Shown: one piece after another, positions 1-4,601 of the stretch
Numbering within the stretch: the stretch's first letter is position 1
Layout of the letters: each line of letters opens with the position of its first letter
Assembly: GCA_030428695.1 (NCBI GenBank)
Contig: JAUIEM010000434.1
Span: 1-7,746, forward strand
Origin: a bacterium
GTDB taxonomy: Bacteria > Planctomycetota > J058 > JAJDCP01
Length of the DNA: 7,746 bases
Direction: 5' to 3'
Position numbers and translations under genes: made by a program
Notes under the pieces: generated by a model
The model's input: only the letters and a program-made list of their open reading frames with translations
The model's database searches: none
Told to the model about the DNA's origin: nothing

Positions 1-37
1 AGGCCACGCCTCCGAGGAACGAGGAGGTCGCGGCCGC
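1..37. repeat. 37-bp direct repeat, copy 1
   Basis: These 37 bases recur exactly at 292-328, a spacing of 291 bases. The repeat contains the hairpin CCTCC-GAGGAACGA-GGAGG (stem 9-13/23-27) and ends in CGGCCGC. It begins at the first base of the window, so the true repeat may extend further left. Confidence 0.9.
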
Positions 38-45
38 TGCGGCCG
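31..45. repeat. Perfect inverted repeat CGGCCGC-T-GCGGCCG
   Basis: Two 7-base arms (31-37 and 39-45) are exact reverse complements around one central base. It overlaps the end of direct repeat copy 1 and is absent from copy 2, where the sequence diverges just after the left arm. A one-base centre suits a DNA-level palindrome better than an RNA hairpin. Confidence 0.6.
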
Positions 46-53
46 AACACCTT

Positions 54-72
54 CCCGCGAGGAACGAGCGGG
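54..72. repeat. Variant hairpin with the same GAGGAACGA loop
   Basis: The stem CCCGC (54-58) pairs with GCGGG (68-72) around the same nine-base loop GAGGAACGA as in the two 37-bp repeats. Two flanking T·G wobble pairs could extend it. Compared with CCTCC/GGAGG, two stem positions differ and both differ on each side, so pairing is kept while the loop is unchanged. Confidence 0.75.
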
Positions 73-104
73 GGAGGTGGAGGACTGCATTTGTTGGGTG
101 GGGA

Positions 105-124
105 TGCTGATATCTACCTCAGCA
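105..124. repeat. Small hairpin TGCTGA-N8-TCAGCA
   Basis: TGCTGA (105-110) and TCAGCA (119-124) are perfect reverse complements with an 8-base loop. The right side overlaps CTACCTCAG (114-122), which is the exact reverse complement of CTGAGGTAG (191-199), so an alternative long-range pairing across the larger inverted repeat is also possible. Confidence 0.5.
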
Positions 125-143
125 CAAGTTCTGTCCCGGTCCG

Positions 144-222
144 GCGGGCGGGGGTAAACCCCGCCCCTACCCCCGGAAAGAACGTACACACTGAGGTAGG
201 GGAGGGGTTCACCCCCTCCCGC
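144..222. repeat. 28-bp imperfect inverted repeat with self-complementary arms
   Basis: The left arm (144-171) and the right arm (195-222) are reverse complements at 25 of 28 positions, separated by 23 bases. Each arm is also a hairpin by itself: GGCGGGG/CCCCGCC in the left arm around 148-166 and GGAGGGG/CCCCTCC in the right. The C-G pair of one arm is replaced by an A-T pair in the other, so the internal hairpin is preserved by compensatory change. This looks like a mobile palindromic repeat (REP- or MITE-like) or a structured RNA. No transposase is visible. Confidence 0.75.
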
Positions 223-291
223 GTTGGCCGGAAACCGACGCCCCTCCGGGTCAGAGCTATGCGGAGGTCAGTAGCGGAACACGCCTCAGCG

Positions 292-328
292 AGGCCACGC
301 CTCCGAGGAACGAGGAGGTCGCGGCCGC
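292..328. repeat. 37-bp direct repeat, copy 2
   Basis: Exact second copy of bases 1-37, with its hairpin stem at 300-304/314-318. It ends 4 bases before the stop codon (333-335) of the minus-strand SDR gene. Transcripts of that gene would therefore run straight into the hairpin, which could act as a 3' end or stability element. No T-run follows it on the minus strand, so it is not a canonical intrinsic terminator. Confidence 0.9.
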
Positions 329-332
329 CCCC

Positions 333-1094
333 CTACAGATCCCCGTAGTCCCGCAGGTCGACGACCGGCGGCCGCCCCCGCGGCAGCAGCAGGAAGCGGT
401 ACAGCCGTTTGGCCGCGTCCTCCGGAGGCGTCAGGCGCCCCTCCTTGTGCAGGTCGATGAACTTGTCGACCGGCGGGAAGTCCGCCTTCGGCGTCGCCCG
501 GATCTGCACCTGCATCGCGGTGTCGAGCACGCCGGGGGCGACCGCGTAGACCCGGGTCGCGTGGGGGCGCTTGGCGAGCTCGAGGGAGGCGCAGCGGGTC
601 CAGTGGTCGAGGGCGGCCTTGCCGGCGCAGTAGGCGGACCAGCCGGGGTAGGCGCTCGAGGCGGCGCCGCTGGAGATGTTGACCAGCCAGGTGTCCTTCG
701 ATGTCTCCTTGACCGCCTTGAGGAAGTGCTGGGCGATCGCGAGGGGGGTCACGGTGCCGAGCATCAGGGCCTGCTTGTAGTCCCGGCTGTCGACCTTGTC
801 GACCGGACCGATCGGGGCGAGGGTGCCCGCATTGTTGAAGAACAGGATGCGCTCGCCCCAGAAGCCCTTGAGCTCGCGGTCGATGGTCGAGGCGACGACG
901 TCCGCGCCGTCCGCGCTGCCGAGGTTCACCCACACCCACTCGAGGGCGACATCGGCCCTACGCGCGGCAAAGGGCGGCGGCTTGCTGCGCCCGAAGCCGA
1001 CCACGCGGGTCTTCTCCCAGGGCACCTGTTCGGCGAGGGCGAGGCCGAGGCCGCGGCTGGCTCCGGTCACGAACACCAGGTTGTCGTACTGCAC
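333..1094 (-). CDS. SDR-family NAD(P)-dependent oxidoreductase, benzil/sepiapterin-reductase-like
   Basis: A 253-residue classical short-chain dehydrogenase, presumably a cytosolic NADPH-dependent carbonyl reductase of unknown substrate. The Rossmann motif TGASRGLG is at residues 10-17 and NNAG at 87-90. The catalytic Ser is about 142 (NISSG), with Tyr155 and Lys159 in YCAGK. The PGVLDTAMQ segment (about 187-195) and the C-terminal 'EGRLTPPEDAA' style tail resemble the sepiapterin reductase and YueD (benzil reductase) branch. I chose GTG 1094 as start because GGAGG (1103-1099) lies four bases before it. The longer ATG starts at 1106 and 1145 have no Shine-Dalgarno, and the ATG at 1106 would put GGAGGA inside the coding region. 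The gene lies 72 bases after the WYL regulator on the same strand, so it may be its operon member or target. Family is sure, substrate is not. Confidence 0.9.
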   Translation of the reverse strand: MQYDNLVFVTGASRGLGLALAEQVPWEKTRVVGFGRSKPPPFAARRADVALEWVWVNLGSADGADVVASTIDRELKGFWGERILFFNNAGTLAPIGPVDKVDSRDYKQALMLGTVTPLAIAQHFLKAVKETSKDTWLVNISSGAASSAYPGWSAYCAGKAALDHWTRCASLELAKRPHATRVYAVAPGVLDTAMQVQIRATPKADFPPVDKFIDLHKEGRLTPPEDAAKRLYRFLLLPRGRPPVVDLRDYGDL

Positions 1095-1103
1095 GTCTCC
1101 TCC
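1092..1103 (-). promoter_or_regulatory. Shine-Dalgarno deciding a GTG start for the SDR gene
   Basis: On the minus strand the bases read GGAGGAGACGTG: a full GGAGG, a four-base spacer, then GTG. The spacer is slightly short, but this is the only good ribosome binding site near the start. It leaves nine residues before the TGASRGLG motif, which is normal for SDR proteins. Confidence 0.55.
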
Positions 1104-1120
1104 CATCGATGTGACACAGC

Positions 1121-1143
1121 GGCGTACGAGGCTACGATACGCC
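1121..1143. promoter_or_regulatory. Inverted repeat GGCGTA-N11-TACGCC in the WYL-SDR gap
   Basis: Perfect 6-base arms (1121-1126, 1138-1143) with an 11-base spacer, centred about 40 bases upstream of the SDR start. Arm spacing of about one and a half helical turns fits a dimeric regulator site. A candidate operator for the neighbouring WYL proteins or another regulator. No convincing -35/-10 pair was seen beside it. Confidence 0.35.
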
Positions 1144-1167
1144 ACGGCCCCCCGCTCTGGCCAGGGA

Positions 1168-2136
1168 TCAGTCGGCCAGGCGGGCCCGGCAGCTCTGGAC
1201 GTGCTCGCGGAGGGCGGCGATCAGGGTCGGCGGCTCGAGGATCCGCGCGCGGTCGCCGAAGCGCAGCATCCAGTTGAGGAACCAGCTCGAGGTCTCGACG
1301 ACGATGCGGGCGGTGACCGAGCCGTCGGAGTGCGACTCGAGGGCCGCCGTCGGGCAGGTCTCGAGAGCCTGGGCGGCGACCGCGGCGTCGAAGTGGACGA
1401 CGGCTTCGCGGCCCTTGCCCGAGGGGAAGAAGTGCTTGCGCTTCTTGAACTCCCCGAGGTCGAAGTCGGTCGGCTTGTCGAAGCGGCGGCCGGCGGGGCC
1501 GAGCGCGCGGATGCGGTCGACGCGGAAGGACAGCACCTGCGCACGCGTCTCGCACCAGGCGATCAGGTAGTGGCCGTCGAGGTGGTGGATCAGGCCGTAC
1601 GGGCGCACCGGCCGGGTCTTGACGGTCTCGCTGCTCGCCGAGTAGTACTCGATGTCGAGCACCGTCCGCTCCTCGATCGCCTTGCGCAGCTGCGACAGCC
1701 GCTTGCGCAGGGCGGGCGGCGGAGGACGCACCCGCACGCGGCGGTCGGCGTCGACCAGGCCGGCGGTCGCCAGCCGCTGCTCGATCTTCGCGAGCAGGCG
1801 GGTGCAGGTCTCCGCCAGCGGGTCGTCGCCGGTCGCCGCCAGGGTCTCGAGCAGGATCTTCACGCTGAGCGCCTCGACCAGCGACAGGGCGACCGGCCGG
1901 TCGAAGCCCTCGGCGAAGGCGATCTCGACCTCGTCCTTGTTGCGGTAGACCCCGATGTAGTCGTCGGGCTGGTACGGCGGCACGCCGCACATCAGGATCC
2001 AGTCGAGGTCCTTGAGGATCTCCCGCCGCGGGCAGCCGAGCTCTCGCGCGGCGTGCTTGAGCGAGACCTTGCGCCGCTGCTTGAGGTAGGGGATCAGGGT
2101 GAGGATGCGCCGCACGCGCCGCGTGACGTTATTCAT
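1168..2136 (-). CDS. WYL-domain transcriptional regulator, PafC-like
   Basis: A 322-residue regulator. The N-terminal winged-helix region (about 1-75) has the divergent PafC-type pattern with 'CGVPPYQPDDYIGVYRNKDEVEI' rather than a textbook DeoR helix-turn-helix. A helical linker follows (about 80-155), then the WYL core (about 160-210) with 'VRPYGLIHHLDGHYLIAWCE' and 'FRVDRI', and a WCX-type C-terminal domain (about 243-315). The signature tripeptide reads His-Tyr-Leu (189-191) in place of Trp-Tyr-Leu. WYL domains sense ligands, in PafBC probably single-stranded nucleic acid. Its ATG overlaps the stop codon of the PafB-like gene (ATGAATAA, 2136-2129), and GAGG lies six bases before the ATG, so the two are translationally coupled and probably act as a heterodimer as PafB and PafC do. 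Family call firm, PafC equivalence inferred from pairing and layout. Confidence 0.88.
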   Translation of the reverse strand: MNNVTRRVRRILTLIPYLKQRRKVSLKHAARELGCPRREILKDLDWILMCGVPPYQPDDYIGVYRNKDEVEIAFAEGFDRPVALSLVEALSVKILLETLAATGDDPLAETCTRLLAKIEQRLATAGLVDADRRVRVRPPPPALRKRLSQLRKAIEERTVLDIEYYSASSETVKTRPVRPYGLIHHLDGHYLIAWCETRAQVLSFRVDRIRALGPAGRRFDKPTDFDLGEFKKRKHFFPSGKGREAVVHFDAAVAAQALETCPTAALESHSDGSVTARIVVETSSWFLNWMLRFGDRARILEPPTLIAALREHVQSCRARLAD

Positions 2137-3139
2137 AGGCGGCCTCGACCCGGTCGAGGACGTCCCGCAGCTGCGCCCGCAGCGCGGCCGGCTCGACCCG
2201 CCGCACGTGGGGCAGCTGCTCGAGCAGCCAGGGCAGCAGCGCGTCGTGGTCGCGCACCGCCAGGGTCAAGCGTCCGCCACCGTCGGGGAGCTCCTCGAAG
2301 CGCGCGCTGTCGCCGAGGTTCTGGGCGGCCTGCCGGGCGTGGGGCGGCTCGAGCTCGACCTCTACCGTCGAGGCTTCCCCCGGCCCGTCTTCCCAGCTCT
2401 GGCGGTTGAGGAAGGGCTCGATGTCGAAGCCCGCCGGCACCTCGAAGCGGCCCTCCTCGTCGACGGCGATCTTCCCGGCGATGCGGTCGACCCGGTAGAC
2501 GCGCAGCGCGACGCTGTCCTCGCAGCGCCCGACCACCCGCCAGGCGCCGGCGGCGAAGCCGAGGCCGTAGGGCTCGACCCGGCGCCTGCCCTCGCCGCGG
2601 TAGCTGAAGGTGACCGCCCGTCGCCCGCCGACCGCCTCGGCGAGCTGCAGGAAGCGCTCGGGGAAGGAGGCGTCCTGGCCGGCGGACATCACGATCAGCT
2701 CGCCGGCCGCCTCCGGCGCCGCTTCGCTCGGGGCCTCGCGGTCGAGGGCGAGCTTGCGCACCGCGGCGCGCACCTCTTCGGCCGGCAGCGGGCCGCCCTC
2801 GGCCAGGCGGGCGAGGGCCCGGATCAGCAGGGCGTCCTCGGCGGAGAGCTCGAAGGGGGCGAGGAAGTAGCGGTCCTTGGGGATGCTGTAGCCGTGCTCG
2901 GGGTCGTACTCGATCGGCACGCCGAGCCCCCGCAGCTCGTGTTTGTCGCGCTCGAAGCGGCGGATCAGCACCTTGGCCGGCGCGCGGTCGGTGTAGCCGA
3001 CGACCTGCTCGCGGATGGTCTCGAAGTGCACCGGGACCCGCGTGCGCAAGAGGTAGGCGACGAGGTTCAGGAGCCGTTCGGTCTTGGGGATCTTGGCGTC
3101 TTCCTGGGGCTCCACCGTAGGGCCCGCCTCCGGTTCCAT
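2129..3139 (-). CDS. WYL-domain transcriptional regulator, PafB-like
   Basis: About 336 residues from ATG 3139. A winged helix-turn-helix starts at 'KTERLLNLVAYLL' (about 19-31) and runs to about residue 88. A helical middle region follows, then the WYL core at about 178-220 with 'VEPYGLGFAAGAWRVVGR' and 'LRVYRVDRI', and a WCX-like C-terminal region. The signature is Trp-Arg-Val (about 200-202), a variant of WYL. The start is uncertain. ATG 3139 has only a weak GAAGA before it, while a GTG at 3112 has GGAGG eleven bases upstream. A longer frame to 3244 would add 35 low-complexity residues lying wholly inside the lipoprotein gene, and I reject it. Even the shorter starts overlap the lipoprotein reading frame by 46-73 bases. 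The gene precedes and overlaps the PafC-like gene, the same order as pafB-pafC in actinobacteria. Confidence 0.87.
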   Translation of the reverse strand: MEPEAGPTVEPQEDAKIPKTERLLNLVAYLLRTRVPVHFETIREQVVGYTDRAPAKVLIRRFERDKHELRGLGVPIEYDPEHGYSIPKDRYFLAPFELSAEDALLIRALARLAEGGPLPAEEVRAAVRKLALDREAPSEAAPEAAGELIVMSAGQDASFPERFLQLAEAVGGRRAVTFSYRGEGRRRVEPYGLGFAAGAWRVVGRCEDSVALRVYRVDRIAGKIAVDEEGRFEVPAGFDIEPFLNRQSWEDGPGEASTVEVELEPPHARQAAQNLGDSARFEELPDGGGRLTLAVRDHDALLPWLLEQLPHVRRVEPAALRAQLRDVLDRVEAAYE

Positions 3140-3579
3140 TCTTCGACCAGTCGGGGAGTCCTCAGGATATCGTTGAGCCAGGAGCTGAGAAAGAGGTAGC
3201 CCCCTAGCGTGTACGTTATCGGGCCTGTGGTATAGGCTTGCCACATGAACACGTCGTCGACGATGTCACGCGTGTCCTCGTTCACCTCGTCCTTGATGAA
3301 CGCATCCCAGATCGCTTCGAGGCCGAGCCCGAGAGCGATGCTGCCGACGAAGTAGAGGCTGACGGCCTCCTGCCCCCAGAGCTCCTCCGCGCCGCGCTCG
3401 TCCCCGGCGTAGCGCGAACCCATGCCGTGGTAGAAGAAGCCGGGCACGGTCGCGAGGAAGACCCCCCAGGAGACCGACTTCTCCTCGTGCTCGGGCGGCC
3501 GGATCTCCTCGACCTTCGGCCCCGTCGACGCGCAGCCACAGACCAGGGCGAGCAGCAGCACACCGAGCTCAAGGCGCAT
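3067..3579 (-). CDS. Putative lipoprotein of unknown function
   Basis: A 170-residue protein starting at ATG 3579, where GGAGG sits six bases upstream. The N-terminus MRLELGVLLLALVCGC is a lipoprotein signal: one Arg, a leucine-rich core, then lipobox Val-Cys-Gly-Cys with lipidated Cys16. The mature part has a conserved-looking 'VPGFFYHGMGSRYAGD' stretch (about 45-60), a Gly-rich hydrophobic segment 'LYFVGSIALGLGLEAIW' (about 75-91), an acidic stretch (about 97-109) and a second hydrophobic segment (about 115-138). A basic tail, rich in Arg and Pro, follows. It is probably anchored in an envelope membrane. I do not recognise the family. Its start overlaps the stop of the phosphoesterase-like gene by 11 bases, so it is coupled to it. 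The 3' third is visibly poorer in GC than its neighbours. Confidence 0.72.
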   Translation of the reverse strand: MRLELGVLLLALVCGCASTGPKVEEIRPPEHEEKSVSWGVFLATVPGFFYHGMGSRYAGDERGAEELWGQEAVSLYFVGSIALGLGLEAIWDAFIKDEVNEDTRDIVDDVFMWQAYTTGPITYTLGGYLFLSSWLNDILRTPRLVEEWNRRRALRWSPRKTPRSPRPNGS

Positions 3580-4399
3580 CCCCGGCCTCCACCGACAGCC
3601 GCCAGGGCCCCGCGCGAAGCGTGAGCGTCCCGGTGAAGCGTCCGCCTTCGAGGCCGACCCTGTAGCCGTCCGCCGTGCGCTCGAGCCGCGCCTGGCCCCG
3701 GTCGTGCGTCCGTACACTCCCCCGCCCCCCGCTCAGCGGACCGCTGTAGGCCAGGTAGCGGAAGCGGTGCGCCGGCAGCGCGGCGACCAGCGCCTCCCCC
3801 GCCAGCGCCTCCGGCGGCGCGGGCAGCTGCCAGGTCAGGAGCCCGTCGCCGTGCTCGACGCACAGGTCGTAGTGCGGCGCGGCGTCGGGCGGCGTGTGCA
3901 GGAGCACGGAGAACTCCGTCCGGCCCCACGCCGGAGGCTCCGCCAGGCCCCAGCTCGCCGGATGGGGCTCCGGGCAGAGGGAGAGCCGATCGGCGGCGCT
4001 CCCGTCCGGCGCATGCAGCGCGACCCCTTCGGGCCCGAGGACCGCGACCGGCAGCCGGTACTCGAGCGCCCGGGCCGGCCCGAGACAGGCCGGGGCGCCG
4101 CCGAGCAACAGGAGGTCGAGGCCCTTGGCGACCAGCCGCCAGCACAGCCGCGGCGCGCGCGCCCCGGTGCCGACCAGAAGCCCGACCCGCACGAGGTCGA
4201 CCGTGTGCACCCGCGGCGCGTCGTCCTCCGGCCGCGGCTCCTCGACGACGACCGGGTCGCCGCGCCCGCAGAGCTCGAGCCGGGGCGGGCCCTCGGCCCA
4301 GCGCACGCGCGCCTTCTCCTGCGGGCCGACCGCGAGGACCAGCGCCGGCGCGTCGGGCACCGGGCGGAGCGTGAAGGTCGGAGGAAGCGGGGGAGGCAT
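3569..4399 (-). CDS. LigD 3'-phosphoesterase (PE)-domain-like protein with unknown N-terminal half
   Basis: A 276-residue protein. Residues about 160-265 follow the plan of the phosphoesterase domain of bacterial LigD, which removes 3'-phosphates and 3'-ribonucleotides during end joining. His168 and the motif 'PHYDLCVE' (His176, Asp178) are followed by 'LLTWQLPAPP' at about 187-196. Next come 'HRFRYLAYSGPLSGGRGSV' (His211, Tyr215) and a terminal 'LEGGRFTGTLTL'. These match the LigD His/Asp/His/Tyr active-site pattern, but the Arg two residues after the Asp is Cys180, and the first two His are eight rather than six residues apart. Residues 1-155 match nothing I recognise. There is no LigD ligase or polymerase domain. 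It is the first gene of a coupled cluster with the lipoprotein and two WYL regulators. There is no strong ribosome binding site before ATG 4399. The gene is real, and the domain call is by motif only. Confidence 0.72.
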   Translation of the reverse strand: MPPPLPPTFTLRPVPDAPALVLAVGPQEKARVRWAEGPPRLELCGRGDPVVVEEPRPEDDAPRVHTVDLVRVGLLVGTGARAPRLCWRLVAKGLDLLLLGGAPACLGPARALEYRLPVAVLGPEGVALHAPDGSAADRLSLCPEPHPASWGLAEPPAWGRTEFSVLLHTPPDAAPHYDLCVEHGDGLLTWQLPAPPEALAGEALVAALPAHRFRYLAYSGPLSGGRGSVRTHDRGQARLERTADGYRVGLEGGRFTGTLTLRAGPWRLSVEAGDAP

Positions 4400-4423
4400 G
4401 CCTGATTCTCGCCCGGGGGCGCG

Positions 4424-4478
4424 GTGAATTCAAAGGGAAGCTGTGTGAAGATGTTGGAAACGCGCGGACGCGCGTCAA
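4424..4478 (-). promoter_or_regulatory. Candidate promoter and operator of the PE-lipoprotein-WYL cluster
   Basis: Bases 4424-4460 are only about 40% GC, in sharp contrast to the surroundings, as expected of a promoter. On the minus strand TTGACG (4478-4473) is a 5/6 match to a -35 box. The 16-base palindrome ACGCGCG-GA-CGCGCGT (4460-4475) overlaps it and fills the spacer, where a repressor would sit. No good -10 follows at 17 bases. CATCTT at 19 bases is the nearest candidate and matches 3 of 6, so the promoter call is tentative. Confidence 0.38.
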
Positions 4479-4549
4479 CCTTCGGGGGCGAACCGGGACT
4501 CAGGGCAGATCGGGCCAGCGGAGCTCGTCCGTCATCGCGATGCCCCGTT

Positions 4550-4578
4550 CGCCGCCGCGCGAGCGCGCGCCGGCGGCG
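4550..4578 (-). terminator. Strong GC hairpin after the C39-like gene
   Basis: CGCCGCCG (4550-4557) pairs exactly with CGGCGGCG (4571-4578), and CGCG (4558-4561) with CGCG (4566-4569) across an AGCG loop with a single bulged C. This gives a 12-bp stem beginning 23 bases past the stop codon of the minus-strand peptidase-like gene. No T-run follows on that strand, so it would be a hairpin-only or factor-assisted terminator. Confidence 0.5.
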
Positions 4579-4601
4579 CTTCTCCTCTCCCCGCGCCCCG
4601 C

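Larger units (their letters stand above)
1..330. other. Noncoding repeat island downstream of the SDR gene
   Basis: This stretch holds no credible gene. It is built from repeats and inverted repeats: a direct repeat at both ends, three GAGGAACGA-loop hairpins, a perfect 15-bp palindrome-like element, and a large imperfect inverted repeat in the middle. The only open frame across it (plus strand, 91-348) translates the repeats into Arg/Pro/Ser-rich low-complexity protein and has no ribosome binding site, so I treat it as spurious. The island ends 4 bases before the stop codon of the minus-strand SDR gene. It may form that gene's 3' end or belong to a repeat family scattered in the genome. It is cut by the left window edge. 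Confidence 0.75.
4400..4601. other. Intergenic region between the C39-like and PE-like genes
   Basis: These 202 bases hold the hairpin at 4550-4578, the palindrome at 4460-4475 and the GC-poor patch at 4424-4460. Short plus-strand frames here have no ribosome binding site and look like high-GC noise. I read it as terminator of the upstream gene followed by promoter of the downstream cluster. Confidence 0.6.

Noticed and set aside
1..328. CRISPR array
   Set aside because: Only two exact 37-bp copies 291 bases apart, with no regular spacers and no cas genes.
91..348. Plus-strand 85-residue frame in the repeat island
   Set aside because: It translates only the repeats, is Arg/Pro/Ser-rich, has no ribosome binding site and overlaps the 3' end of the SDR gene.
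796..2409. Long plus-strand frame of 537 codons
   Set aside because: It is opposite the SDR and WYL genes, whose protein families are clear. Its translation is low-complexity Ala/Arg/Gly/Glu typical of high-GC antisense shadows.
2099..3199. Plus-strand frame of 366 codons opposite the PafB-like gene
   Set aside because: No domain is recognisable and its composition is that of a shadow frame. The minus strand has a clear WYL protein.
3140..3244. Upstream extension of the PafB-like gene to ATG 3244
   Set aside because: It lies fully inside the lipoprotein gene, adds 35 residues not expected before the helix-turn-helix, and has no ribosome binding site.
3580..3717. Upstream extension of the lipoprotein gene to ATG 3717
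   Set aside because: It would bury the lipoprotein signal behind 46 basic low-complexity residues. ATG 3579 has an ideal Shine-Dalgarno and starts the signal peptide.
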